From Bacillota bacterium (lineage in GTDB: Bacteria; Bacillota; Sulfobacillia; Sulfobacillales; Sulfobacillaceae): a stretch of 49,442 bases of DNA. This document shows, piece by piece, positions 7,205 to 15,137 of this stretch. Below the pieces are notes generated by a model, which made no database searches, had not been told where the DNA came from, and saw nothing but the letters and a program-made list of their open reading frames with translations. The DNA lies in NCBI GenBank assembly GCA_021798975.1, contig JAJZBJ010000004.1, forward strand, positions 1-49,442, given 5' to 3'. Both the position numbers and the translations under genes were made by a program. The stretch's first letter is position 1. The number at the start of each line of letters is the position of its first letter.

Positions 7205-7973
7205 CAGCCATACCGCCCCAGTATAAAAGCCCGGCCAGGACGGCCTGCAGGGCACGGATCCCCGCCAGCCGAGCGGCTGTGCGGGGTCTTTTGCCGATAT
7301 AGAGGGCAAGCGGCAGCCAGTAACCCAGCCCGCCGAACGCCGTCCAGAAGAACCGGGCCGGCGTCCAGGCCCCCGGCATCCGCCAGTGCAGGCCGATGGG
7401 GTCGACCAGCCAGCCCACCCCCAGGGCGGGAATCCATTGATGCGCCAAGAAGGCTAGGACGATTACGGCCCCCACAATCGTGGTCCAGTTCATGGCGTCC
7501 AAAATCCATTGGCGCGGCGAAAACGAGAGGTGGCGTGCGGGCGGGGCATGTAAAGCCAACCGCGGACCAAGGATGAGGGCCGCGGCTATGAGACAGGCAT
7601 CTAAGGCCAGACCCTCCGAGGCGCGGGGGAACAGCAATGGATTATACAAATTGGTGTATAACAAAAGGGGTACGGGGTTCCAATTTTGATCTGATGCACG
7701 GTCCAAGTGAACCAGCACCGCCATGAGGGCCGCGGGCGGAAAGGTGAGCAGCGCGGTTCCCACAAGGGCCGGCGCCTGCCAGCGGGGCAGCAGATACAGC
7801 CATGATTGGGCGAGAACGTATCCGGGAAGCATAATCGGCACGAGATGGTTCCACCATAGGGCGATTGCGTGTTCGGCCGTATGGCGGGTCAGTCCGGGGT
7901 TTGCCAGCGTTCCGCCGATCACGAGGATCATGAGGGCTAGGGCTATAATCACACGGCTTTTCGGCGCGTCCAT
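7194..7973 (-). CDS. YlbJ-like integral membrane protein
   Basis: The protein (259 aa) has about six hydrophobic segments. It starts with a membrane helix, then LWWNHLVPIMLPGYVLAQSWL, which resembles the gate/nucleoside-recognition motif of the sporulation membrane protein YlbJ. Its position between coaD and ylbK is exactly where ylbJ sits in Bacillus, but here it is on the opposite strand and much shorter than YlbJ (about 400 aa). The ATG at 7973 has GGGAGG 7 nt upstream; the frame continues much further upstream only because it is antisense to ylbK. Identity as YlbJ is inferred from position and one motif. Confidence 0.6.
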   Translation of the reverse strand: MDAPKSRVIIALALMILVIGGTLANPGLTRHTAEHAIALWWNHLVPIMLPGYVLAQSWLYLLPRWQAPALVGTALLTFPPAALMAVLVHLDRASDQNWNPVPLLLYTNLYNPLLFPRASEGLALDACLIAAALILGPRLALHAPPARHLSFSPRQWILDAMNWTTIVGAVIVLAFLAHQWIPALGVGWLVDPIGLHWRMPGAWTPARFFWTAFGGLGYWLPLALYIGKRPRTAARLAGIRALQAVLAGLLYWGGMAAIR

Positions 7974-8076
7974 GGGAATCCTCCCTCCCACTCTTCTATG
8001 CGGGAAGGGGGGACAATATGGCGGCGACATGTCCGGCTGATTCCAACATAAGGATGAGATGTGACGGCGGGAGGGG

Positions 8077-8853
8077 ATGCAGTTGGTGCGGGGAGTGACC
8101 CTGGCGCTGTCGTCGGGCGGCGCGCGCGGGTTTTCACACATCGGTGTCCTGAAATCTTTAGAACGCCACCACATTCCGGTGCTGGGCATTGCCGGGTCCA
8201 GCATGGGCGGGTTAATCGGCGCCTTGTATTGCTGCGGGTACACAGCGCAGAAGCTGGAGGAACTGGCCGGCGGGCTGCGACGAAGCCAGTGGATTGATTT
8301 TTCGTTGTCCAAGATGGGCATGGTGCGTGGACACAAGCTATTGGAACTGATGGAGCGGCTGACCGAAAACCGGACCTTTGAGGAATTGTCCCTGCCGTTG
8401 AAGCTGGTGGCGGTGGACATCCAGCGGGGCGAGGAAGTGGTGCTGGACTCCGGCAGTGTGGCGGAGGCCGTGCGGGCCACCACCTCGATTCCGGGAATCT
8501 TTAGTCCGGTCGTGCGGGGAGACGAGATCCTGGTCGATGGCGGGGTGCTGAACCGGGTCCCGGTGGACTTGGCTCGGCAAATTGCAGAGGCCCCGGTCAT
8601 CGCGGTGGATGCCGGGCTCGACATCTCACCGGTGGTGAAATCGGTGTTCGATATTCTGTTCCAAGCGTTTGATGTGGTGGCGCGCGAACTGCGCCGCTAT
8701 AAACCGGTTCAGGCAGATGTGCTAATCGAGCCGTACCTCCCGAATGCTCGTGATGCGCAGTTTACCAAAGTGGGTGAATTTGTGCGCGCGGGAGAAACGG
8801 CTTGCGAGGCGAAAATCTCCGACATATTGGGACGATTGGAGGGATCGGCGTAA
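8077..8853 (+). CDS. ylbK: Patatin-like serine hydrolase (YlbK/RssA family)
   Basis: This 258-aa cytoplasmic hydrolase has a Ser-Asp dyad: the oxyanion loop SSGGARGFSHIGVL (residues 10-23), the nucleophile elbow GSSMGG (39-44) and the DGG motif (about 158-160) in the order normal for patatins. Bacterial members such as YlbK and RssA have poorly known lipid substrates. The ATG at 8077 sits very close to its GGAGG; a TTG at 8083 has better spacing and may be the true start. The next gene starts in its stop codon (TAATG), preserving the ylbK-ylbL pair of Bacillus. Confidence 0.92.
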   Translation: MQLVRGVTLALSSGGARGFSHIGVLKSLERHHIPVLGIAGSSMGGLIGALYCCGYTAQKLEELAGGLRRSQWIDFSLSKMGMVRGHKLLELMERLTENRTFEELSLPLKLVAVDIQRGEEVVLDSGSVAEAVRATTSIPGIFSPVVRGDEILVDGGVLNRVPVDLARQIAEAPVIAVDAGLDISPVVKSVFDILFQAFDVVARELRRYKPVQADVLIEPYLPNARDAQFTKVGEFVRAGETACEAKISDILGRLEGSA

Positions 8854-9866
8854 TGAAGCGGCGACGGCCCTGGTGGGCGGGGGTGCTTTGGGTGGTGGCG
8901 CTGTTGGCCATCGCAGTAGCGGTGCTGTGGTACATCCCCAGCGGTCAGGTGGCCATTAGCCCAGGCATTACCGGCAACCTCAAGCAAATGATTGAGGTCA
9001 AGGACGGGCACAAACCGGGGCCCGGCAAACTCTTGATGGTGGCGATCGATGTCGGCAGCGCCAACGAGCTGCAGTATTTGCTGGGCCGTTTGAATCCCAC
9101 GATGGCGTTTCAGCCCCAGCAACTGGTGCTGGGTGGCCTCAGCATGAACCAATACGTGCAGTACAACAACAGCTTGATGCAACAGAGCCAGTGGTCGGCC
9201 GAAGTGGCGGGCGAACGCTTGGCGGGATTGCCGGCCAAGGTCATCACAGTCCCAGGCGCCTTGGTAGCGGGCGTGGCGAAGACCGGGGCTGCGGCCGGCA
9301 AGTTGAAGCCGGGTGATCTGATTACCCAGATTGGCCCCTATCCGGTGACCAACTATGCCGATGTGCGCCAAGTGATGAGCCACTTCAAGGTGGGTGAAAT
9401 CGTGAACATCACGGTGAAGCGGAATGGCCAAGAAATGGTCATCCCGATTAAGACCACGCATATCCCAGGCGATCCGGATCCTGCCGTGGGGGTGTTGGTG
9501 GCCCCCTTGCAGCGTCCGATCATCCCCCGGCCGGTGGCGATTAAGGCCCAAGGCATCGGCGGACCCAGCGCCGGTATGATGTTTGCGCTCGAGATTTACG
9601 AGCAGGTCACGGGCAAAAATCTGGCGAAAGGGCATATCGTGGCGGGCACCGGGGAAATCACCCCCACGGGGCAGGTTCAAGTCATCGGGGGTGTCCAGCA
9701 GAAAGTCGTGACCGTCTACCGAGCCGGCGCCCGGCTGTTCTTGGTCCCCAAGGGCAACTATGCGGCCGCCGAAAGCATGGCCAAGAAGCTCGGCTACCAC
9801 ATGACCATTCTGCCGGTCAGCAATATCCATCAAGCCTTGAAAGATCTGGAGTCTCAAGGCTCATAA
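8853..9866 (+). CDS. ylbL: Membrane-anchored PDZ/Lon-type protease (YlbL, DdcP)
   Basis: The protein (337 aa) has one N-terminal membrane helix (about residues 8-28), a PDZ domain (around 130-195, with AAGKLKPGDLITQI) and a C-terminal Lon-type proteolytic domain (about 225-330). The catalytic Ser lies in GGPSAGMMFAL and the Lys in GGVQQKVVTVYRAG, as in the Lon Ser-Lys dyad. In Bacillus YlbL (DdcP) degrades the checkpoint protein YneA during recovery from DNA damage; a similar role here is inferred. The ATG overlaps the ylbK stop. Confidence 0.93.
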   Translation: MKRRRPWWAGVLWVVALLAIAVAVLWYIPSGQVAISPGITGNLKQMIEVKDGHKPGPGKLLMVAIDVGSANELQYLLGRLNPTMAFQPQQLVLGGLSMNQYVQYNNSLMQQSQWSAEVAGERLAGLPAKVITVPGALVAGVAKTGAAAGKLKPGDLITQIGPYPVTNYADVRQVMSHFKVGEIVNITVKRNGQEMVIPIKTTHIPGDPDPAVGVLVAPLQRPIIPRPVAIKAQGIGGPSAGMMFALEIYEQVTGKNLAKGHIVAGTGEITPTGQVQVIGGVQQKVVTVYRAGARLFLVPKGNYAAAESMAKKLGYHMTILPVSNIHQALKDLESQGS

Positions 9867-9890
9867 AGCGTTTTCGGGGCGGCCATACTA
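9861..9890 (+). promoter_or_regulatory. Sigma-G-like promoter before the Gln-rich repeat gene
   Basis: TCATA (9861-9865) is followed after 18 nt by CATACTA (9884-9890), matching the -10 of the SASP promoter in this window and, with one mismatch, the sigma-G/F -35. The -10 is 34 nt before the TTG start of the repeat gene. A sigma-E reading (CATACTAT) is possible but the -35 spacing fits less well. Confidence 0.5.
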
Positions 9891-9924
9891 TTGCCAAACG
9901 TCACCAACGGAAGAGGCGATATGA

Positions 9925-11292
9925 TTGGCGGACCGAAAACACCGACGCGGGCGGCTGGCCCCCAAGAACCAATCCGGACACTCCGGAAACGGTAGCGAGG
10001 GCCAGTCGTCTCAGTCTGGACAAAATTCCGGAAGCGACCCGCAACTCCGGCAGCTGATCCAACAGCAAAACGCCCTGTTGCAGCAAGAGTCAGCTCTAGC
10101 CATGTCTCCCGAGTTGTCGCAGCAGACGGTGAGTCCGGAAGAGGTCGAGCGCATGATTCGCGAGGCGCTCAACCCGGGAACTCAAACCTCGCAGAGCCAA
10201 AACCCCGGTGGCTCGCAGGCACAGGGGGTTAGCGCACCGCAGGTGCAGCAAATGATCCAGCAAGCGATGCGGCAAAAAGGCGGGAACCCATCCGCACGGT
10301 CGAGTTCCGCACAGTCCACGAGGCGCGGTTCGGTGGTGTCGCAGGCGCCGTCGGGCGGGCAATCTTCCGGATCCCAGTCGAAGTCCGGGAGCCAGGTGTC
10401 GCTGCAAACCATTCAACAGATGATTCAGCAAGCCATGCGGCAGCAGAACAGCAATTCGGATTCCGGAGCCGCCAACGGCCAGCAGGCAACCGGATCGCCA
10501 GGAGGCTCCAACGCCGCTGGGACCGCGTCCAGCGAGCAGTCCCCCCAATCCCAGCAGGGTTCGTCCGGCGGCCAGGTGTCGCTGCAATCCATCCAGCAGA
10601 TGATTCAGCAAGCCATGGGGCAACAGAACAGCAGTTCCGGCCAACAATCGTCGGGGTCGCAAAACGGCAACACAACCTCTGCGCCATCATCCGCCACCGA
10701 GCAGCAAAAAGCGGCCGGATCGAACATGACGACCATGGAGTCAATCCAGCAGATGATTCAACAGGCCCTGGGGCAGCAGCCGTCTTCCGGATCCCAGCAG
10801 AATACCAGCCAGAACCAGCAGCCAGGCGGGTCCGGCACCAACAACGCTTCCAACACCAAGGCCAATGGCTCGGACGGCTCGTCCCAAGCGTCATCGGGCT
10901 CGTCGAGCACGAGCAATGGGGGAAGCGCATCGTCGACGTCCAGCGGCAGCGGCGGGAAATCTCAGTCCATGGGACGCCTGAAGTCGCTGATGTCTAAGCA
11001 AAAGTCATCGTCTTCCGCCTCAGCGGTGGGTTCGGGTTCCTCCAGTCAACAGGGGTCGTCGAATCAACAGGGATCATCGAACCAACAGGGATCGTCCACC
11101 CCAAGCACGAATTCTTCCTCCCAGCAGACCGTCGCGCAGGTGCTGACGCAGGCTCAGTACCAGCTCAGCCAAGAGCTGGAGGCCAATCTCAACAAGTTGA
11201 AGAGTGTGATTCAGGAGAGCCAGGAGATCGCGAAGAAGATTGAGTTGGTCCTTGGCCATGGGGAGCAGGGCAGCAGCGGCAGCAGCAGTTAA
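9925..11292 (+). CDS. Gln/Ser/Gly-rich repeat protein, putative spore-associated structural protein
   Basis: No known family is recognised. The 455-aa protein is mostly low-complexity Ser/Gln/Gly/Asn. Embedded in it are five copies of a short amphipathic helix of the form (V/I)xxMI(Q/R)xA(M/L), starting at residues 74, 107, 163, 223 and 274; the last four read like IQQMIQQAMRQQ. The last about 50 residues form one longer helix (QTVAQVLTQAQYQLSQELE to KKIELVLG) that could oligomerise. There is no signal peptide or membrane segment, and the N-terminus is basic (MADRKHRRGRLAPK). The TTG start has AAGAGG upstream; the ATG at 9921 is in another frame and stops soon. A sporulation-type promoter precedes it. 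Confidence 0.8.
   Translation: MADRKHRRGRLAPKNQSGHSGNGSEGQSSQSGQNSGSDPQLRQLIQQQNALLQQESALAMSPELSQQTVSPEEVERMIREALNPGTQTSQSQNPGGSQAQGVSAPQVQQMIQQAMRQKGGNPSARSSSAQSTRRGSVVSQAPSGGQSSGSQSKSGSQVSLQTIQQMIQQAMRQQNSNSDSGAANGQQATGSPGGSNAAGTASSEQSPQSQQGSSGGQVSLQSIQQMIQQAMGQQNSSSGQQSSGSQNGNTTSAPSSATEQQKAAGSNMTTMESIQQMIQQALGQQPSSGSQQNTSQNQQPGGSGTNNASNTKANGSDGSSQASSGSSSTSNGGSASSTSSGSGGKSQSMGRLKSLMSKQKSSSSASAVGSGSSSQQGSSNQQGSSNQQGSSTPSTNSSSQQTVAQVLTQAQYQLSQELEANLNKLKSVIQESQEIAKKIELVLGHGEQGSSGSSS
10243..10779 (+). repeat. Repeated segments coding the IQQMIQQAM helix
   Basis: Copies begin at 10243, 10411, 10591 and 10744. The blocks starting at 10391 and 10571 are nearly identical at DNA level over about 60 nt and are exactly 180 nt (60 codons) apart, which indicates recent internal duplication. 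Confidence 0.8.
11047..11097 (+). repeat. 18-bp tandem repeat coding QQGSSN
   Basis: Units start at 11047, 11065 and 11083 (the last is partial) with few differences, each coding six residues (QQGSSN). Copy number could vary by slippage without breaking the frame. Confidence 0.85.
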
Positions 11293-11361
11293 TCGTTGAA
11301 AGCCTAACGAGCGGTAACCGGGGCACCGAGGCGTTTCTGCGGAATCGACGAAGGGGAGGAA

Positions 11362-11396
11362 GCGGCCGGCGATCCCACCCGGGGAGCTCCGGCCGC
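11362..11396 (+). other. GC-rich hairpin before iadA
   Basis: An 8-bp perfect stem (GCGGCCGG/CCGGCCGC) with a 19-nt loop ends 10 nt before the iadA ATG. There is no T-run. It may be a leader structure affecting iadA translation, whose ribosome site (GCGAG) is weak. Confidence 0.45.
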
Positions 11397-11406
11397 GCAG
11401 CGAGAC

Positions 11407-12600
11407 ATGAAGGTTCGAGCAACGTTAGTGAAGGGCGCCCAGGTTTTTGCGCCGGAACCGTTGGGAATCCAGGATATCTTGATGGTGTCGGATCGTGTAG
11501 TGGAAATTGGGACAGGCCTAAGCGCTCCCGCCTGGGCGGACGTGCACGAGATTGATGCGCGGGGGCGTTTAGTCTTTCCAGGTTTGGTCGACCAGCACGT
11601 GCACATTGTGGGCGGCGGCGGTGAGGGGGGGCCCCAATTCCGCACGCCAGAATTGAATCTTACCGACCTGACCCGCTACGGGCTGACGACGGTGGTGGGC
11701 GTGTTGGGCACGGACGGCACGACCCGCTCGACTCAGGAGCTCTTGGCCAAGGCGCGGGCTTTAACGATTGAAGGGATTAACGCCTGGCTTTATACGGGTG
11801 CTTACCAAATGCCCACGCGAACGATTACGGGCGATCCACGAAATGACATTATGCTCATTGACCGCATCTTGGGGGTGGGGGAAATCGCCATTTCGGACCA
11901 CCGTGGCAGCCATCCCAGCGACCGCGAGCTGGCGCACCTGGCGGGTGAGGCCAGAACGGGCGGCCTGCTGTCGGGCAAGGCGGGGGTGGTGCACCTGCAC
12001 GTGGGCAGTGGAGCACGGCGCTTGGATCCCATCTATGAAGTGCTGGGCATGGCCGATGTTCCCATTGGTGTCATGGTGCCGACGCATTTGAACCGCACCC
12101 GGAACCTGTTGGAAGATGCGGTGCGCTTGGGACGTATGGGAGGGTTTTTGGACATTACCAGCAGCATCGCTCCCGACGAGCATGACCGAGCCCCCGTCGC
12201 ACCGGCGGAGGCGGTGGACTACTTGCGGCAGCAAGGGGTACCGCTGGATCACATCTCCTTCAGCACCGATGCCGGGGGTTCGGCGCCGGTATTCAATACC
12301 GAGGGCCACTTGCTGTATATGGGGGTGGGCATGCCCGACAGCCTCTTTCAGCAGATCGTCCGGCTGCACGACGAGGCCGGATATGACTGGAGTGACGCCA
12401 TCCTGCCCGGCACCCGCACGCCGGCCGTGATTCTGAAGATGGCGGACGCAGGCGTGGTGCAGGTGGGGGCCCGTGCAGACCTCATCGTCACCGACGGCCG
12501 CGAGATTCATACCGTTGTCGCCGGAGGGCGGGTCATGGTAGAGGACCAAAAGCCGCTGGTCTTCGGGACCTTTGAAAAGGCCGGGGACGGCAGCCGGTGA
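11407..12600 (+). CDS. iadA: Isoaspartyl dipeptidase
   Basis: IadA is a binuclear metal amidohydrolase that splits beta-aspartyl dipeptides left by degradation of damaged proteins. The 397-aa protein has the metal-binding HVH in FPGLVDQHVHIVGGGGEGGP (read in parts, residues 57-76), the isoaspartyl-specific segment GGEGGPQFRTPEL, the AISDHRGSHP segment, the later metal-site HLHVG and HLNR motifs, and the catalytic Asp in FSTDAGGS. Length fits the family (about 390). The ATG at 11407 has only a weak ribosome site. It overlaps the next gene by 4 nt (GTGA). Confidence 0.94.
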   Translation: MKVRATLVKGAQVFAPEPLGIQDILMVSDRVVEIGTGLSAPAWADVHEIDARGRLVFPGLVDQHVHIVGGGGEGGPQFRTPELNLTDLTRYGLTTVVGVLGTDGTTRSTQELLAKARALTIEGINAWLYTGAYQMPTRTITGDPRNDIMLIDRILGVGEIAISDHRGSHPSDRELAHLAGEARTGGLLSGKAGVVHLHVGSGARRLDPIYEVLGMADVPIGVMVPTHLNRTRNLLEDAVRLGRMGGFLDITSSIAPDEHDRAPVAPAEAVDYLRQQGVPLDHISFSTDAGGSAPVFNTEGHLLYMGVGMPDSLFQQIVRLHDEAGYDWSDAILPGTRTPAVILKMADAGVVQVGARADLIVTDGREIHTVVAGGRVMVEDQKPLVFGTFEKAGDGSR

Positions 12601-14261
12601 GGTGGGGAAGCCGCAAGTCGTGGGGGCGTTTGCGCCAAATCGCCGAGGTCATGGCACACCATGGACTGGTGATGGTCTCGGACAGCGTCGGCCTTTCGTC
12701 GTATCTGCCGTTGGGGAAACGCCTCTCCAGCGGCCGCCTGCCGGCGGTGGACGCCGACTGGCCGGAGCGGGTGCGATTGGTCTTGGCCGAATTGGGTCCG
12801 ACTTACGTCAAATTGGGGCAGTTGGCGTCTATTCGGCCTGACATTCTACCCGACGTGCTGGTGCGATCCTTGGAGCGCCTGCAAGATGATGTGCCGCCCT
12901 TTGCTGAACACGAGGCCCGCGCCATCATTGAGCACGCCTGGGGCGGATCGATTGATCAGCGCGTGGCTTGGTTCGATCCCGAGCCCCTGGCAGCCGCATC
13001 GGTCGGCCAAGTACACCGGGCCCGGCTCTTTGACGGCCGCGAAGTGGTCATCAAGGTGCGGCGCCCAGGGATCCGGGAACAGGCGGAGGCGGATTTCCGT
13101 ATTCTGACTGCGCTCGCGGCGAGTGCCGAAAGACGCAGCCAGTGGGCCCGCGACAACGGGGTATCGGACTTGGTGGACGAGATAATCTCCACCATGCGCG
13201 ACGAGTTGGACTTCACGGTGGAGGCGCAAAATACGGACACGGCCCGGAAAAACATGGCCAACAACCCGTTTGTGCGGGTGCCCGAGGTGATCTGGCCCCT
13301 CACGCATCCTGAGGTGCTGGTGATGGAGTCCATTGGCGGTGTGAAGCTGAATGACCGGGAGGCCTTGGAAGAACTGGGGCTGGACGTGGCGCAGGTTGCC
13401 GAAGAGTTTGTGCATGCGCTCTACCAGCAGATTTTCTTGCAAGGCTTCTTTCACGCTGACCCGCACCCCGGCAACGTCCATGTGGATGATGCGGGACAGC
13501 TCATCTTTCTGGACTGGGGTCTGGTCGGGATGCTGTCGCCGGAGATGCGCAATAGGTCGGTGCAATTGGTGCTGGGACTTGTGCAGGGCCAGTCGGAGTC
13601 CGTGGCGGAGGCGCTCCTGACCATTGGTGTGGTGGGAGACCACGTGGACCGGCGGGTGCTGGTTCGGGACGTTGAGCGGCTGCGCCGCCGTTATTACGAG
13701 ACCCATCTGAAAAATTTTCAGTTGGGGCAGGCCCTGGCGGATCTGTTTGCCGTGGCTCAGCGGCATCAGCTCCGAATCCCGCCCGAATATATGCTGCTGG
13801 CGAAAACAGCGGTCACCGCGGACGGCGTGGTGCGGGCGCTGAATCCCGAATTCTCTCTGTTGGCCATGGGCCGGCCTTTGGCGGGCGAACTCATTTGGAA
13901 CCGGATTAATCCCGAAAATTGGCTCCCGGACGCTGCCAAAAGCGCATGGCAAGCTGGCCAGGCCCTGGCAGGGCTGCCGGCGGAAATCGAGAGGGCACTC
14001 AAAACGCTGTCGAAGGGCGAGATCCGCATCGTCCTCGAGCACAAGAACATCGACCGGATTCTGAGTCACTGGGAAGGCCTCGTGAACCGGCTGGCGTTTG
14101 CGCTGTTGTTGGCGGCGGTGGTGCTGGGATTGGCGATGGTTGTGCATCGCGACCACTTGGACCGCATTGCGGGATTACCGGTGGGGGAGTATGCCTTCAT
14201 GCTCGCGATTGCCATGGCCATCTGGGCGGTCATTGGGGCCCTGCGCCGGGGCAAACTTTGA
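12597..14261 (+). CDS. UbiB/ABC1 (AarF) family atypical kinase
   Basis: The 554-aa protein belongs to the UbiB family of atypical kinase/ATPase proteins tied to quinone or lipid metabolism. It has the KxGQ motif in YVKLGQLASIRPD (about residues 65-77), the Ala-rich nucleotide loop AAASVGQVHRA, the ATP-binding Lys in EVVIKVRRPG, HADPHPGN as catalytic loop, and DWG in place of DFG. Two C-terminal membrane helices (about 500-520 and 528-548) anchor it. The quinone made by this organism is not evident here. The GTG start overlaps the iadA stop, so the two are coupled. Confidence 0.93.
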   Translation: MRWGSRKSWGRLRQIAEVMAHHGLVMVSDSVGLSSYLPLGKRLSSGRLPAVDADWPERVRLVLAELGPTYVKLGQLASIRPDILPDVLVRSLERLQDDVPPFAEHEARAIIEHAWGGSIDQRVAWFDPEPLAAASVGQVHRARLFDGREVVIKVRRPGIREQAEADFRILTALAASAERRSQWARDNGVSDLVDEIISTMRDELDFTVEAQNTDTARKNMANNPFVRVPEVIWPLTHPEVLVMESIGGVKLNDREALEELGLDVAQVAEEFVHALYQQIFLQGFFHADPHPGNVHVDDAGQLIFLDWGLVGMLSPEMRNRSVQLVLGLVQGQSESVAEALLTIGVVGDHVDRRVLVRDVERLRRRYYETHLKNFQLGQALADLFAVAQRHQLRIPPEYMLLAKTAVTADGVVRALNPEFSLLAMGRPLAGELIWNRINPENWLPDAAKSAWQAGQALAGLPAEIERALKTLSKGEIRIVLEHKNIDRILSHWEGLVNRLAFALLLAAVVLGLAMVVHRDHLDRIAGLPVGEYAFMLAIAMAIWAVIGALRRGKL

Positions 14262-14265
14262 GAAA

Positions 14266-14295
14266 TTGACAGCCGATCTGTCGTCCTTATATACT
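14266..14295 (+). promoter_or_regulatory. Sigma-A promoter for yceD-rpmF
   Basis: TTGACA (14266-14271), an 18-nt spacer and TATACT (14290-14295) form a strong housekeeping promoter just after the UbiB gene. Transcription would start near 14302, which argues against an in-frame GTG at 14303 as the start of the next gene. Confidence 0.85.
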
Positions 14296-14320
14296 AGTAG
14301 GAGTGTCGCGAGGTGGATGT

Positions 14321-14869
14321 ATGGAAGTACGCGTGTCGGATGTCAAGAAGTGGAGCGGCCGGGAAGAAGCGACAGACATTGTCGCCCCGTGGCCGGCTGA
14401 GGCGCAAAGCCGCGTCGATTTTCCGCTAATCGACCCGGCGCGGGTGAAGGTGTTGGTTCGCAACACCGGGGGCGGCACACTGGTTGTGGAATTGTCCGGG
14501 ACGGTCGAGGCCGAAGCGGTATGCAGCCGGTGCGCAGAACCTTTCCGTATAGAACTGCCCTTCGAGGCGACAGAGGAATTCCGGGAAGAAACCGGGCCCA
14601 ATGATGAAACGTTGGATTACTCGCGGTTTACCGGAGACAAGATTCAGCTGGACAATATGGTGGCGGATGCCGCTGGAGCCAGCTTTCCGATTGCTGTGCT
14701 GTGCCGGCCGGACTGTCAGGGGCTGTGCCCGGTATGCGGCACCAACTGGAACGAGTCGACGTGCGATTGCGCGCCGCCGTCCGATGATCGATGGGCTGAG
14801 CTGAAAAAGCTGATGAATCACGATCAAGATGAATTGGGGAGAGAGAATCATGGCCGTACCAAAGCGTAA
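14321..14869 (+). CDS. yceD: YceD/DUF177 family zinc-binding protein
   Basis: This 182-aa protein of the DUF177 family is almost always encoded before rpmF and is thought to act in ribosomal RNA or large-subunit metabolism. It has a CSRC pair in the middle (about residue 69) and a C-terminal metal cluster [20 protein letters not shown] followed by CDC. The ATG at 14321 has GAGGTGG at proper distance. Its end overlaps rpmF by 20 nt, the conserved yceD-rpmF coupling. Confidence 0.93.
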   Translation: MEVRVSDVKKWSGREEATDIVAPWPAEAQSRVDFPLIDPARVKVLVRNTGGGTLVVELSGTVEAEAVCSRCAEPFRIELPFEATEEFREETGPNDETLDYSRFTGDKIQLDNMVADAAGASFPIAVLCRPDCQGLCPVCGTNWNESTCDCAPPSDDRWAELKKLMNHDQDELGRENHGRTKA

Positions 14870-15026
14870 ATTGTCGCGTTCCCGTACGCGTCGGCGCCGT
14901 TCCCAGTGGAAGCTCAAGGCTCCGCAGTGGATCGAATGCCCGCGTTGCCACGGTGACCGGATGCCGCATCACGTGTGCCCGCACTGTGGTTTCTACGACG
15001 GACGCATTGTGGTCAATCACGATTAG
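14850..15026 (+). CDS. rpmF: Large-subunit ribosomal protein bL32
   Basis: The 58-aa protein starts [17 protein letters not shown], the invariant bL32 N-terminus, and has a zinc ribbon with CPRC and CPHC pairs, so it is the zinc-binding (C+) form. The ATG at 14850 follows GGGGAGAG. It is the last gene before a strong terminator, in the same unit as yceD. Confidence 0.97.
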   Translation: MAVPKRKLSRSRTRRRRSQWKLKAPQWIECPRCHGDRMPHHVCPHCGFYDGRIVVNHD

Positions 15027-15032
15027 TTCCGC

Positions 15033-15063
15033 AAATTCCATGGCGCTGCCATGGAATTTTTTT
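15033..15063 (+). terminator. Intrinsic terminator after rpmF
   Basis: A 12-bp perfect stem (AAATTCCATGGC at 15033-15044 with its complement at 15048-15059) with a 3-nt loop runs into seven T residues (15057-15063). Confidence 0.95.
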
Positions 15064-15097
15064 GCGCATATTTATGACTAAGTGATATTATCTAGTC
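15062..15097 (+). promoter_or_regulatory. fapR promoter with overlapping imperfect palindrome (possible FapR operator)
   Basis: TTGCGC (15062-15067), 18 nt and TATTAT (15086-15091) form a sigma-A-like promoter. The 22-nt segment 15076-15097, with GACTA at the left end and TAGTC at the right, is an imperfect inverted repeat across the -10. FapR is known to repress its own operon, so this is the likely operator, although its half-sites do not copy the Bacillus consensus closely. Confidence 0.5.
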
Positions 15098-15137
15098 TTA
15101 TAGAGTCATTGTAAGAGAATGGATATGGGGGAAAGGA

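Noticed and set aside
7974-8624. Long upstream extension of the minus-strand YlbJ-like frame
   Set aside because: It is antisense to the patatin-like gene, with low-complexity Ser/Thr/Arg composition; a good ribosome site and membrane start lie at 7973.
10243-11097. Repeats as a possible CRISPR array
   Set aside because: Spacing is uneven, units are coding, keep frame and lack unique spacers; no cas genes are near.
11761-12549. 262-codon open frame on the minus strand
   Set aside because: Antisense to iadA, whose protein is clearly conserved.
12846-14156. 436-codon open frame on the minus strand
   Set aside because: It is the antisense shadow of the UbiB-family gene, is rich in His/Gln/Arg and has no domain pattern.
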